A DNA stretch of 64,000 bases from Companilactobacillus alimentarius DSM 20249 (GCF_002849895.1 NZ_CP018868.1:4059-68058); one strand, 5' to 3'. Counted from the stretch's first letter, positions 44,907 through 54,064 are shown. Program-made: numbers and translations. Notes: generated by a model not told the origin, from the letters alone.

Positions 44907-45521
44907 TTATTCCTCCTTCCTATCGTCTTCTGATGTTCGTAATTGAATTTGTTCTGCTTGCGTTTCTTCTGGTTCACGCTGATAGAACTTGTTCAATTGT
45001 TCCTCGGCAATTTGCTGGCTTGGTAACGGATCAGTGGCTAATTTGACGCGACCATTTTCACTTGTGGCTAAGTAGTATTCTTTTTCAGACTGACCAAGTT
45101 CTTGCGTTTCCAAAACATGTAGATTATGTTCGTAACGTCCTAATGCGTTATCAACTTCCAACCCATAAAAACCAAGAAAGCCTTCTAAAAAACTTTCACC
45201 AAAAAAGGTCATTTCATTTTTAATTTGCTTATATTGATGAGTTGGCTTATCACTAACTAGCTTTTCAGTTTTTTTGGCGTTCTTGCTGTCTTGATGACGA
45301 TTAAACCAACTACTGATTTTTAATGGGTCGGTCTTAATCTGACGCTTAACGGTATTTTTGATTAATGCTTTCCGTACCTCGTCAATTGGTTTACCTTCCT
45401 GTTTCAATCGGTCTTGTAACTTGTCTTGATCCGCCAATTCTTGTTCGTCTTTAACCACGATAGCTTTCTGGCCATTATGAATTAGCTTGCCATTAATGCC
45501 CTGCCAGCTTTCTACTTTCAT
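44907..45521 (-). CDS. Soluble charged protein of the transfer operon, function unknown
   Basis: A 204-aa protein rich in Lys, Glu and Gln with no membrane span. I do not recognise a domain; VKRQIKTDPLKISSWFNRHQ and FLEGFLGFYGLEVDNALGRY are its most distinct stretches. AAGGAGGTGATCC before the ATG is a very strong ribosome site. It is the first long gene of the operon after the small HTH gene and ends one base before the pilin-like gene start. Could be TrsB-like by position. Confidence 0.65.
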   Translation of the reverse strand: MKVESWQGINGKLIHNGQKAIVVKDEQELADQDKLQDRLKQEGKPIDEVRKALIKNTVKRQIKTDPLKISSWFNRHQDSKNAKKTEKLVSDKPTHQYKQIKNEMTFFGESFLEGFLGFYGLEVDNALGRYEHNLHVLETQELGQSEKEYYLATSENGRVKLATDPLPSQQIAEEQLNKFYQREPEETQAEQIQLRTSEDDRKEE

Positions 45522-45559
45522 TGGATCACCTCCTTATATTGTTTGTTGGGTTAGAAATA

Positions 45560-45868
45560 TTAAACAACTAGCTTTCCCCTAACCCGCCCGGTAAAATGGA
45601 TTGTTAGGAGGGTGACACCTAGAAGTTGCGATTCTAGGTGCTGATCCCCGTTAGCACTACTATTGCTGACGAGGACGCCCTCTTTTTTTATGTGATCTCT
45701 GATCCATTCAATTCCTTGTGCTGATATTAGTTTGCTTTTGCCACCCTCCATAATCATATTTTTGGGTACTTCGCCCTTATGACGGCGTAGCCATAAACTT
45801 ACATAAGAACGACTGCGGCCTAACTTTTGGCTAGCTTGACCAAGGTTATACCATTCTTCTTTTGACAC
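45560..45868 (-). CDS. Small helix-turn-helix regulator-like protein at the head of the transfer operon
   Basis: A 102-aa protein from GTG 45868 (GGAGGG upstream). EEWYNLGQASQKLGRSRSYV (about 4-23) is a DNA-binding helix-turn-helix of the MerR/excisionase kind, and the 40 residues after it fit the rest of that domain. From about residue 70 the protein is encoded in a region that can form a branched RNA structure (45608-45689). A palindromic region at its promoter suggests that it may control itself and the operon, as ArtA/TrsN-type regulators do in pSK41. Confidence 0.65.
   Translation of the reverse strand: MSKEEWYNLGQASQKLGRSRSYVSLWLRRHKGEVPKNMIMEGGKSKLISAQGIEWIRDHIKKEGVLVSNSSANGDQHLESQLLGVTLLTIHFTGRVRGKLVV
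45608..45689 (+). terminator. Branched hairpin structure with T-run, plus strand
   Basis: Outer stem GAGGGTG (45608-45614) with CGCCCTC (45676-45682); inside it CACCTAGAA/TTCTAGGTG (45616-45624, 45632-45640) and GTTAGCA/TGCTGAC (45650-45656, 45664-45670); then seven T (45683-45689). Together this is a three-way junction terminator for plus-strand transcription. No plus-strand gene ends here, so it may mark an antisense RNA against the regulator gene, or insulate the operon. Confidence 0.5.
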
Positions 45869-45902
45869 ATCTTTTACCCTCCTTTCTTTAACCTATGGCT
45901 CT

Positions 45903-45937
45903 ATTATATCGCTAAATGTACTCATTGTGTTCATTTA
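45903..45937 (-). promoter_or_regulatory. Promoter/operator of the transfer operon
   Basis: Minus-strand TATAAT at 45908-45903, 35 bases before the GTG. To its right, 45915-45937 begins AAATGTACTCA and ends TGTTCATTT, an imperfect palindrome in the place of the -35. A protein bound there would block the promoter, so this is a likely operator. Confidence 0.5.
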
Positions 45938-45951
45938 ATTTTACATTTAGA

Positions 45952-48012
45952 TTACAAGTGCATGCCCCCATCTTCATGCCGGTTTCGAGTTTGGTGTTGC
46001 CGTTGCTTTTTCGTCATTTCCCACTCGGTTTCTTTCAGTCCACGTTCTTGCTTTTGCCGTTGGTAATCTTCATCACGAGCATATAGAACAGTCATGATCG
46101 CATCACTAAAGGCCGTCTTTAAGTAATAGGCTGGACTAACTGGCTTATAATTTAGCGGTTGATAATGCCCCATATTTGCTTTTCTGTACTGGTCGTCCTT
46201 GGCTTGTTGCCCTTTTAACTGCTTTTGGATTTTCTCGATCTGACTGTTCTTAATCGTCGGATCGGCTTTGCATTCGCCAAAAAAGAGTTGTTTAGTGCCA
46301 TCATGCTTTAAAACCCGTTGTAAGTGATGATTTTCTAACTGATCTAAGCTAAGCTGTCCCGATAAATAAGCTAGTCCTTGTTGATGTTCTTGGGGACTGA
46401 ACACCTGTGGTGGATTTGCTTGCCACTGTTCAATTGTTTCAGCCTGACATGGCTTTAAAGCAGGATCATAGTACATCACGGCTGTATAGGCTTGTTCCTG
46501 TTTAGTCATTGGTAATTCATCTAAATCGCCTTTGGGAAAGGCCCTTTTCAATACTTCATGGTATTGCGTTTTAATGACTTGCTTAACGGCCATGATTGTT
46601 CGCAATTCTTTGACTGCGCGAGTAATCTTTTGCTGCTCGGTTGGTGAATACTTTTCTAGTAGACCTTGATCAACGTGTTCTAGACTTTCTAAGCTATCAT
46701 CATGAATCATCAGCGTATATTTAAGCTCGATTTTGACTTCCTTTTCTTGTTGCATTAATAACTTAAAACCAACGTATGGCCGCTTAGTAAAGGTCAATAA
46801 TTGTTGGGTCAACAAATCATCACGAATGTTCATTAAACGTTCGTTTAATTCACTACCCTTGAAAACTGTTTGTTCGCTATCGGTTTCCTTAATTAATTCC
46901 CGTCGTTCAGCCGCGGTTGTCTGTTCAAAATCAAGCTCTGGATAAAGTTTTTTAGTCGTGCGATCAACCACTTTATTTAAGAGTTCATCTGCTTTTTTGA
47001 GTGAGCTTTCTTGTTGGTTAATCGTCAATAATTGCTTAGTGACATCTTCACCAACAGCGTGCTTAATTAAGGTACTGTTTTTCCAATTAAATAGCATGCG
47101 CCGCTTATCATCTAAACTTTCCAAACTAATATAAGTTTTCAGTTCGTGGCTTAACTCTTTGACCACTTTTTTCTCGTTAAACGAGAAGTGTTTACTTAGG
47201 CTATCTAAATGACCTCTATTAATTACTTTTTCTTGGTTATTTTTATAGCCAGCTTTGGACTTACGATAGTTCTTAACTTGTTGGTTAAATTCTTTTCTTT
47301 CATGCCGCTTACTATTGATTCCCTCATGTTGAGTTGGTGTATCATCTATTCCCTCCTCGATAAATGATTTTTCGCTGATCCGATCGGGAATATTTTTTTG
47401 CTCTAAAACTTGATTTACACTAACCGCCCAATTGTGCCGCCATTGATTGATTTTTTCTTTTTTATCCCAATCAACCAACCAAATTTTTCGGTTTCTCACA
47501 TTCCCTGCAGGGGTCTTAGTTTTATTACCATGACTATCTAAAATGTATTCGGTTTTTGTTTTCTGTCCCCAAGTACCATCGGGGTTAAATGGGCGATTGG
47601 TTAACATCACATGAGCGTGCGGATTACCTGGGTGGTCGCGATGAATTGCCACGTCGGCTACCATGCCCTCATCAACAAAATTTTCTTGCACATATTTTGT
47701 CAGTAATTCTTTCTGTTCGGATTCACTTAATTCTACCGGTAAAGCCACGTTAAACTCTTTTGCATACCGTGAGTTTGATTTACGATCTTTCTTTTCAACT
47801 TCATTCCACAACTGCTCTCGATCACTCGCCCATTCAGGTGAATTTTTTGGCGTCAAAATAAAGCTTTCTGGCATGATCGATCGGGCATAAAAATAGTGGC
47901 GACCTTCCTTATCATCAAATAGCTTTTCACCACTTCGATAAGCGGCACTGGCAATCGCACTTCGTCCTTTACCAGCACTAATATTACTAAAACTCATATG
48001 AAAAATTGCCAT
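45952..48012 (-). CDS. traA: MobQ-family relaxase (MobA/MobL, TraA type)
   Basis: A 686-aa protein starting at ATG 48012 (GGTGG ribosome site; a codon at 48024 adds four residues). Residues 1-220 are the relaxase domain: [20 protein letters not shown], catalytic Tyr25 in SAAYRSGEK, and the metal-binding histidines in [17 protein letters not shown] (about 123-139). No helicase domain follows; the rest is helical and charged. MobQ enzymes nick at sites like TAAGTGCGC, and such a site lies about 110 bases upstream. The enzyme should cut oriT and lead the strand into the channel through TrsK. Confidence 0.95.
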   Translation of the reverse strand: MAIFHMSFSNISAGKGRSAIASAAYRSGEKLFDDKEGRHYFYARSIMPESFILTPKNSPEWASDREQLWNEVEKKDRKSNSRYAKEFNVALPVELSESEQKELLTKYVQENFVDEGMVADVAIHRDHPGNPHAHVMLTNRPFNPDGTWGQKTKTEYILDSHGNKTKTPAGNVRNRKIWLVDWDKKEKINQWRHNWAVSVNQVLEQKNIPDRISEKSFIEEGIDDTPTQHEGINSKRHERKEFNQQVKNYRKSKAGYKNNQEKVINRGHLDSLSKHFSFNEKKVVKELSHELKTYISLESLDDKRRMLFNWKNSTLIKHAVGEDVTKQLLTINQQESSLKKADELLNKVVDRTTKKLYPELDFEQTTAAERRELIKETDSEQTVFKGSELNERLMNIRDDLLTQQLLTFTKRPYVGFKLLMQQEKEVKIELKYTLMIHDDSLESLEHVDQGLLEKYSPTEQQKITRAVKELRTIMAVKQVIKTQYHEVLKRAFPKGDLDELPMTKQEQAYTAVMYYDPALKPCQAETIEQWQANPPQVFSPQEHQQGLAYLSGQLSLDQLENHHLQRVLKHDGTKQLFFGECKADPTIKNSQIEKIQKQLKGQQAKDDQYRKANMGHYQPLNYKPVSPAYYLKTAFSDAIMTVLYARDEDYQRQKQERGLKETEWEMTKKQRQHQTRNRHEDGGMHL

Positions 48013-48101
48013 GTCGGTCACCACCTTTCTTTGAGTTTATGGGTTTGACTTTGTTGTCGCCATCGGCGACTTCTAATACAGGTTTTAATGGGTTTAGCAC
48101 A

Positions 48102-48134
48102 ACGTCATCAAAGATGACGTGTAAGTGCGCATTG
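48102..48134. other. Origin of transfer (oriT) with RSF1010/pSK41-like nic site
   Basis: An inverted repeat ACGTCATC-aaa-GATGACGT (48102-48120) is followed directly by GTAAGTGCGCATTG. The core TAAGTGCGC is the known nick region of the RSF1010/pSK41 (MobQ) family, where cutting occurs just after it. The position between the relaxase and the small accessory genes is as expected. The exact cut was not shown. Confidence 0.85.
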
Positions 48135-48176
48135 ACCTCGTTTCACTCGGTCTTCTGATTCTCTTATCTTTAACTT

Positions 48177-48205
48177 AGTGTATGCCTTCCGCTTCGCTAT
48201 TTCAA
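48177..48205 (-). promoter_or_regulatory. Relaxase promoter
   Basis: Minus strand TTGAAA (48205-48200), 17 bases, TACACT (48182-48177). The transcript would run through the oriT sequence before the relaxase ATG, so relaxosome binding could regulate it. Confidence 0.65.
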
Positions 48206-48215
48206 CTTTTATACT

Positions 48216-48244
48216 TTGACTTAACGTTTCCCTTATGATATAGT
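48216..48244 (+). promoter_or_regulatory. Promoter of the two relaxosome accessory genes
   Basis: TTGACT (48216-48221), 17 bases, TATAGT (48239-48244). Divergent from the relaxase promoter, with only ten bases between the two -35 elements. Confidence 0.7.
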
Positions 48245-48281
48245 GTCGGTGATTATTTCTAATATGATTGGAGGGATCGTT

Positions 48282-48491
48282 ATGTCTCAAAGTAACTTAG
48301 AAAAACAAGAATCTAAATTAAAAGCCCTTAATCAAAAAATTAAGGACGAAAAAAATAAGATTGAACAACGGCTAGGTAAACAAATCATCAGTCAAGCCAA
48401 TTTAGATTATGCTAATTTGTCTAACGATCAGATTAAGCTTTTAGCCAAGCAATTTTCTGAATTTTTAAAGGTAAAGTCCGTAGATCATTAG
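48282..48491 (+). CDS. Small coiled-coil relaxosome protein (MobC/TraD-like), first copy
   Basis: A 69-aa protein; ATG at 48282 is chosen for its GGAGGGATCGTT site (a codon at 48243 would put 13 residues inside the promoter). It is a lysine-rich coil (KQESKLKALNQKIKDEKNKI) followed by RLGKQIISQANLD, the pattern of small TraD/MobC proteins beside MobQ relaxases. Together with the next gene it is likely to help the relaxase to bind oriT. Confidence 0.7.
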   Translation: MSQSNLEKQESKLKALNQKIKDEKNKIEQRLGKQIISQANLDYANLSNDQIKLLAKQFSEFLKVKSVDH

Positions 48492-48513
48492 CCATACGAG
48501 ATGGGGAAATTCC

Positions 48514-48792
48514 ATGTCTAATCAATATGAAAAACTAGTCGAGCAGCAAGCGCGTTTAAAACAAAAAATTGAGCGAGAAGATTTTAAATTACGACAATCT
48601 AAATACTATGAAAATCGGCAAGCCCGCAAAGCCCGTTCTCGCCGATTAATTCAAAAAGGGGCTTTGCTCGAAAAATACTTTCAAGCTGATAACCTCTCGG
48701 TCGAACAAACCGAAGAACTTTTAAAAATATTTGCTGACTATGTTAACGCCCATAAACCGGATAAATTAAAAAACGATCAACCTAATAACTAG
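48514..48792 (+). CDS. Small coiled-coil relaxosome protein (MobC/TraD-like), second copy
   Basis: A 92-aa protein: a basic coil (KLVEQQARLKQKIEREDFKL), then KARSRRLIQKGALLEKYF, which closely follows the TraD/MobC pattern (RRKxIxGAxLLE). It resembles the preceding gene in layout, so the pair probably arose by duplication. A GGGGAAATTCC ribosome region precedes the ATG. Its end overlaps the zeta toxin gene end by 11 bases, tail to tail. Confidence 0.75.
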   Translation: MSNQYEKLVEQQARLKQKIEREDFKLRQSKYYENRQARKARSRRLIQKGALLEKYFQADNLSVEQTEELLKIFADYVNAHKPDKLKNDQPNN

Positions 48793-48805
48793 GCCGATCG
48801 TTTTT
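48769..48805. terminator. Bidirectional terminator between mob accessory and zeta genes
   Basis: AAAAACGATC pairs with GATCGTTTTT around the overlapping stop codons. Each strand ends with a T-run, so one hairpin can end both converging operons. Confidence 0.75.
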
Positions 48806-49462
48806 ATTTTCTGGATCATTTTTAGGCTTTACTTCTGGGTTTTGATCTGCAAAATTTTGTAACTGCTTTTGCACCTTTTCTGGATAAGTAATATTTTGGT
48901 TTATCCAAGGAAAATGCCTCAAATCGTTCTTAAAAACTTGTCCCTTCTCTCTTGCATAAACAGAGGTAAACTTTTCGCTATTATCATAGATCATGACCTT
49001 ATCAGATTTAAAGGCCACTAATGGCAAATTATGTTTGGATTGCTGATAACGTTTCTTGATCGTTGCTACTGGAACACCGTGGCCACCTTTTTGTACCCGT
49101 TCGTTGACCCTTTGGATAGCTAAATTTTCATCTCGCAAAGCAACATATAATAAAGTCACTTCAAAGCCATTTTTGTGAGCTTTGTCAATCAAATTGAGTT
49201 GAGCTTTGCCTCTACCTGCCAGTGTTGTTTCTACGTGAATACTTTGCTGGTGATCTAAAGCATAGTGTAGTTGTTTGATTTCTTCTTTCATGGCTTTTAA
49301 GTTGTCACTATCTTTATGCCAATCGCCACCCATTTGTCTTAAAAGTTCATCAGCGTTAATCCGTTTTGTTTTGTCAAACAAGATGGGAAATGTATCGTAT
49401 AGCGTACTTTTTCCTGCTCCGTTAATACCAGCAACAATTATATATTGGGGTTTATCTATCAA
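48782..49462 (-). CDS. Zeta-toxin-like P-loop kinase (complete copy)
   Basis: A 226-aa protein. Walker A AGINGAGKSTLYD at residues 11-23; RINADELLRQMGGDW near 35-49; VETTLAGRGKAQ near 77-88; and YVALRDENLAIQRVNERVQK near 106-125. These match zeta toxins, kinases that phosphorylate UDP-N-acetylglucosamine precursors and block wall synthesis. The substrate here is inferred from the family. Start is TTG, overlapping the stop of the small antitoxin-like gene, so both are made together. Third gene of RHH protein, small acidic protein, toxin. The C-terminus is charged (ENKNDRPSY) and sits over a terminator. Confidence 0.85.
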   Translation of the reverse strand: MIDKPQYIIVAGINGAGKSTLYDTFPILFDKTKRINADELLRQMGGDWHKDSDNLKAMKEEIKQLHYALDHQQSIHVETTLAGRGKAQLNLIDKAHKNGFEVTLLYVALRDENLAIQRVNERVQKGGHGVPVATIKKRYQQSKHNLPLVAFKSDKVMIYDNSEKFTSVYAREKGQVFKNDLRHFPWINQNITYPEKVQKQLQNFADQNPEVKPKNDPENKNDRPSY

Positions 49463-49644
49463 CGGACAAAGTCCTTTCGCTTAATAACCTCATCTTGCCT
49501 TTTATCTAAAAAGTAGGTATATAAAGCGTCATATACTTTGCGCTTTTCTGGATCTGGCTCATGTAATGACTTATCAAGTAAATCTTTTAAATCAGTTTCT
49601 TTGGCAATTTCAAAAAAGTCATTAATTGTGATTGTATCTTTCAT
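49459..49644 (-). CDS. Small acidic antitoxin candidate, copy 2
   Basis: Identical to 601-786, where it is described. Here it lies next to the complete zeta-like toxin gene, overlapping its TTG start by four bases. Confidence 0.7.
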   Translation of the reverse strand: MKDTITINDFFEIAKETDLKDLLDKSLHEPDPEKRKVYDALYTYFLDKRQDEVIKRKDFVR

Positions 49645-49690
49645 GTTCATCACACTTCCCAGTTATTAATTTATTTAATCTGATAAGCCA

Positions 49691-49972
49691 TTAGTCCTCA
49701 TCTGGATCATTGAGCCAATCAGCGACTTCTTTAGCGTCTTTGAACTCTGTTACTGGTGTCTCTTTGGTAGCCTTTAAAAGGCTTAAATTAGCTCTTTCGG
49801 CTTCGCTCAGGGCTGGTTTAAACGGTAATGCTGCGTCAGCTACGATCCGCTTATAAAACATATTGATCGCGGTAGTTGGGTTTAGACCTAACTGGCTTAA
49901 AACGGCTTCGGTATTATCTGCCAATTCTTTGTCAATCTGGACTTGTACGCGTTTCTTTTCCTTAACTGCCAT
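49691..49972 (-). CDS. RelB/DinJ-family antitoxin, copy 2
   Basis: Identical to 833-1114, described there. Its promoter and operator are at 50004-50032. Confidence 0.85.
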   Translation of the reverse strand: MAVKEKKRVQVQIDKELADNTEAVLSQLGLNPTTAINMFYKRIVADAALPFKPALSEAERANLSLLKATKETPVTEFKDAKEVADWLNDPDED

Positions 49973-50198
49973 GATTTTCTCGCCCCCCTTTATTACTACT
50001 CACATTATACTAATCTTTGAGTACCATCTCAATTAGTCTGCTTCTTTAAAAGTTGTGAATTTAAGTTTGCTGTCCTTTCCGCAATGGCACTTATACAACG
50101 TTCCTAAAGTGCCCGTAAGCGCATTTTAAAACTCGTTTAATATAATTATGCTCTATCTGTTTAAAACAGCTTAAATGGCCTTATATAGCTTTTTAGTT

Positions 50199-51278
50199 TT
50201 AAGCACGCTCATCGTTAGGGTGTTTGGCCGCATATTCTCTAGCCGCTTGTTTATTCCACCAAACGCCAAATAGGTTTTGCATGGTGCCGTACAAGTAGTT
50301 TTCCACGTTCTTGATGTGCTTCTCATTGCTTCTAAGGGCGTTAAAGTAGCGTCTCAAGGCTTTAGTCATCAAAGGCTTCAGTTCCTCATCATCAAGTGGA
50401 ATTATGACGCCAATGTCCTGATGATCCTTTTCAACTCGATATTTAGCATTCAAGATGATACCAATAAACCGGCGCATTTGTTGCGGGGTACGGCACCAAA
50501 AACTAAGTAGTTGCACAGCTTCGGGTTCTAAGAAAACCGGTAAGCCACTGTCTTCATCAGTTAAGAAGTCATTAGCATGGGTCACCAAATCTCGGTTTTG
50601 GGTTTCTAGTTCTGCTGGTGAAAAATGGGCTGTGGAAAAGTCCAACTTTTGAGTATCTATATTGTATCTATTAGTATCTAAATTATTAGTATAGTCTAGA
50701 TCTTGTCTCTTTTTGAGAAGTCCGCTTGTACCAAGGGATTCAGACGTATCAGAAACGGTATCATGCGGGTTTCTCTTTTTGAGAAGTCCGCTTGTACCAA
50801 GGGGTTCAACGGTATCATGCGGGTTTCTCTTTTTGAGAAGTCCGCTTGTACCAAGGGGTTCAGGCGATTTTAATGGCTCTCGCTTAATATAAACGTCTTT
50901 TGCTGTTACTTCCAAATCTGCCAAATATAATCTATTTGGTTCGTTTTTGCCTGATCTTGGATTAAACCCCATATGTTTTTGATACAAAAGGTTCGCGTCC
51001 ATTAATTCGTGTTTAATCTTATTGATTTTATTATTTGACCAGTTTCGTAAATCTTTTAGTTCATTGTTTGTGTATATGAAATATACGTTGTTATTTTCGT
51101 CAACCCAATTATTGCTTAGTGAGTAACTTAGACGATCGCGTAACACCGAATAAAGTAAAATGGCACTATCGCTAAGATCCTTATATTTTTCCCCTTGGAG
51201 TAAGATCTGCGGCAAAGCGTAAAACTTTACTTCATAGGCCCTTTTAGCATTTGTAAAGTTGAAGTTTGATTGATCCAT
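50199..51278 (-). CDS. repA: RepA replication initiator (intact copy)
   Basis: A 359-aa RepA_N-type initiator from ATG 51278 (AAAGGGAG upstream; a codon at 51308 adds ten residues). The N-terminal domain (about 1-130) has the family pattern: FNFTNAKRAYEVKFYALPQI, LSDSAILLYSVLRDRLSYSL, NNELKDLRNWSNNKINKIKH. The middle (about 135-195) is encoded by the direct repeats and reads three times LGTSGLLKKR. The C-terminal domain (about 220-359) is less conserved and usually acts in plasmid-specific control. RepA binds the repeats within its own gene to start replication. Control is probably by the antisense RNA over its long leader. Confidence 0.93.
   Translation of the reverse strand: MDQSNFNFTNAKRAYEVKFYALPQILLQGEKYKDLSDSAILLYSVLRDRLSYSLSNNWVDENNNVYFIYTNNELKDLRNWSNNKINKIKHELMDANLLYQKHMGFNPRSGKNEPNRLYLADLEVTAKDVYIKREPLKSPEPLGTSGLLKKRNPHDTVEPLGTSGLLKKRNPHDTVSDTSESLGTSGLLKKRQDLDYTNNLDTNRYNIDTQKLDFSTAHFSPAELETQNRDLVTHANDFLTDEDSGLPVFLEPEAVQLLSFWCRTPQQMRRFIGIILNAKYRVEKDHQDIGVIIPLDDEELKPLMTKALRRYFNALRSNEKHIKNVENYLYGTMQNLFGVWWNKQAAREYAAKHPNDERA
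50706..50862. repeat. Three iterons in repA (intact copy)
   Basis: Units at 50706-50742, 50772-50808 and 50826-50862, each 37 bases. Units two and three are identical and differ from unit one by a single G to A. See 1848-2003. Confidence 0.8.
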
Positions 51279-51375
51279 AATAAAAGCTCCCTTTCTTAAC
51301 TGACACACGTCGTCTTAAAGAGAGTTGCTAAAACATCTGACTTGTTTTAAAATACAAATCTGATATGCTTTAACT

Positions 51376-51463
51376 GAATTACAAAGCGAACATTGGACGT
51401 GATCGGCTTTGTAAATTCACCGGCATGTGTCTATTCTGGGTTGCCCATACGGCAACTTTTTTT
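51376..51463 (+). ncRNA. Probable repA antisense RNA, copy 2
   Basis: Identical to 2517-2604: a first stem TTACAAAGC/GCTTTGTAA and a terminator GTTGCC/GGCAAC with T7. The -10 is at 51364-51369. Confidence 0.65.
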
Positions 51464-51583
51464 AATTTCTAACAACAAAAATGGACTAAATAGCATTGGT
51501 TAGCCACTTAGCCCATTGGATTCAATTTGTTTTTAACTATCCTTCACTTGTCCCATAGGACTGGTTTGCGGTATAATTAACCT

Positions 51584-51709
51584 ACAAATTAAGAACAATG
51601 TTCAGACGATTTTAACTTGGCGGTCTAAATCGTCTGAATCTAAGTAGCTCGCTATTAGCTACTTGCTAAACCTAAAATCCCCGATTCCTCGTGAATCGGG
51701 GATTTTTCT
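51584..51709 (+). ncRNA. Three-hairpin small RNA divergent from repA, copy 2
   Basis: Identical to 2725-2850. The repA promoter (minus) is at 51570-51598 and overlaps the -10 of this RNA (51572-51577). Confidence 0.6.
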
Positions 51710-51884
51710 GTTTAGCTTGATCTATTTATTCGGTTGTTAAATTAATCTTAGTCTAGCATAGCGCTTACCTACAGGCAACCGTATTTGGTTTAGTGCACTT
51801 TACTAGTTTTTACCTAATCACAAATTAATCAAGCGAACAAATTGCGTATTTACTTGTTTGATTAATTATTTATTTATTTAACTG

Positions 51885-52133
51885 CTAAATTGCATCTATG
51901 ATTGAAGCTAAGAATTCTGAACGATTTTTAAATCCGTTTTTTCGGGCAGCCGTATCCATTTTTTTAAGTTGACTTTCAGTAATTGAGAAGGTCACAGATC
52001 GCTTACGCTCTACTTCCTTTCGGCTGATATTTTTCAAAAATGCGACTGCATCTTTCTTGTTGTCTTTCAATGTAGTTTCGTAACTTTCTCTCATTTCTTC
52101 GTCTTTTTTATGGTTGAATGAATCTAAACTCAT
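51885..52133 (-). CDS. Small partition partner, copy 2
   Basis: Identical to 3026-3274, described there. Confidence 0.75.
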   Translation of the reverse strand: MSLDSFNHKKDEEMRESYETTLKDNKKDAVAFLKNISRKEVERKRSVTFSITESQLKKMDTAARKNGFKNRSEFLASIIDAI

Positions 52134-52146
52134 AATCTAACTCTCC

Positions 52147-52953
52147 TTACTTGGTTTTATTTGCTAATTCTTGAAAAAGATGATCGGCGTGTTCTATGAA
52201 CTTTTGATTTTGCTTTAAAATGGATTCATCATGATTGGCTAATTCAAATATTGAAGCGTGCCTTGCAGTAGCTTTATTAAAGAGCTCTCTTTCAGGAATT
52301 ATAGTTGCGACTGTTTCATCGCCTTCTATGTGTTTTAGCAAATCGCGAGACATGCTTGTATTATGTCTAATCATATTACCGATAAAGAAAAGCTTTGCGT
52401 CAACGTAAGTTTCGCCAGTTCGATAGTCAAAAAGTGATTTTCTGAATTTTTCGAGTCGTGTTTCTAGGTCAAACTTGGCATTGTAGCCATGTTCACTGGG
52501 TGTAATGGGACTAAGCAGGTAATTACTGATAGCAATAGCGTTTTTAGTGATGGTGCTAAAATCTGGGTGCGTATCAATTAAGATATAGTCATAGTCGGTT
52601 AAGCTTAATGAATCGGAGTTGTTTTTAAACCACATGAACAACATCATTTCTTTGTTACTGTTATTTTCTAGATAACTTCCTAAAACATCTAGGTCTATAA
52701 AACCGGCTATTAAATCTAGATTCGGTCCGACACTGTCAATTTTTACTTTTTGAGCATTGTCATTTTCTTTAAACGCTTCAGCGATGGTATTGTTTCGTCG
52801 TGTTTTTTCAAAAACGGTTGTTAAATTGCACTGATGGTCTAAATCTATTAATAGAACCTTCTTACCATGTTTGGCTAACCAATCACCATAATTTAAAGTC
52901 AAGGTTGTTTTACCAACACCACCCTTGATAGCAGTAAAAGTAATAATCTTCAT
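52147..52953 (-). CDS. parA: ParA-family ATPase, copy 2
   Basis: Identical to 3288-4094, described there. Confidence 0.92.
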   Translation of the reverse strand: MKIITFTAIKGGVGKTTLTLNYGDWLAKHGKKVLLIDLDHQCNLTTVFEKTRRNNTIAEAFKENDNAQKVKIDSVGPNLDLIAGFIDLDVLGSYLENNSNKEMMLFMWFKNNSDSLSLTDYDYILIDTHPDFSTITKNAIAISNYLLSPITPSEHGYNAKFDLETRLEKFRKSLFDYRTGETYVDAKLFFIGNMIRHNTSMSRDLLKHIEGDETVATIIPERELFNKATARHASIFELANHDESILKQNQKFIEHADHLFQELANKTK

Positions 52954-53049
52954 CTTGATACCTCCTTCATCTAGCTTAATTATATCATTAGTAGACAAAT
53001 AAATAAACAAACAATTTATTAAATAATTAAGCTGACAATTAACTCATTT

Positions 53050-53643
53050 TTAAAGCTCATTTTTAAAGATTCTATATTTTTTGCGATATCTGATAAAGGT
53101 CGTCCGTTTAATCCCTGTATTACGGGCAACATCTACATCACTCATGCCTGCCTGATAAAGTTTAAAAGCATGTTGCAAGCGGGGATCGTCTTGGGTGTAT
53201 TGGGGTTTGCGTCCATGATATTTGCCCTGCTGCTTGGCCAGAGAAATCCCTTGTTGTTGACGCTCAATGATCCGCTTACGCTCACTTTCAGCCTGGTACT
53301 TATACAGTTCAATAATGAGATTGGTCATGAGTTGACGTAAATTGGGGTCAGCAATCCCCGTCATGGACGGTAAATTCAACACATCTAGGGTGGCACCCTT
53401 ATTTTGAATGGAGTTCATGATCTGAGTTAAATCCTGGTTGTTTCTGCCTAAGCGATCTAGTTCAGTGACCAGGACAATATCACCCTCACGAATATAGGCC
53501 AGCATTTTTTGCAGTTCTGGCCGATTAGTGTTAGCCCCACTTAATTTATCCGTAAATAATTTATCAACGTCTTTTAAAGCCGCTAACTGTCGATCTAAAT
53601 GTTGCTCCTTGGAACTCACACGCGCATAACCGATTTTAGCCAT
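53050..53643 (-). CDS. Serine recombinase, copy 2
   Basis: Identical to 4191-4784, described there. The following 421 bases (53644-54064) repeat 4785-5205 and hold promoters only. Confidence 0.9.
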   Translation of the reverse strand: MAKIGYARVSSKEQHLDRQLAALKDVDKLFTDKLSGANTNRPELQKMLAYIREGDIVLVTELDRLGRNNQDLTQIMNSIQNKGATLDVLNLPSMTGIADPNLRQLMTNLIIELYKYQAESERKRIIERQQQGISLAKQQGKYHGRKPQYTQDDPRLQHAFKLYQAGMSDVDVARNTGIKRTTFIRYRKKYRIFKNEL

Positions 53644-54064
53644 TTCCAGTTCTCCTTTTGGACAGTTCTAATGAACATTTGTAATTCCTAGTATAGCACA
53701 GAATCAAAAAAGGCCACTAGGGTATAGCAGAGCGGACCACTTGAAACTTCTAACTCCACTAAAATCCGAGAAATGACCAAGAAAAATGACAACTCTTCGA
53801 ATATTGTTACTTCAAATTAAAATCAAAAATGATTACCTTAAAAATTGAGGTTTTTTAATTAAAATAATATTATTTTATGCTGTGTTATCCGCAATTCTAA
53901 ATCTGGATCATAGTGATATTTGATAGCTTTGTAGCAGTATGTAAATAAAATTATTATTCTGATAAAGGCAAGCAACGATTGACAATTCTGAGCGTTATTT
54001 TTCGAATCATGGCGTTTTTATATTACAATGATCCTAGAAAAAGTAAAGTTATGGAGGCGATTAG

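Noticed and set aside
50706..50862. CRISPR-like array
   Set aside because: Only three units, with uneven spacing, inside an open reading frame, and no cas genes. They fit iterons.
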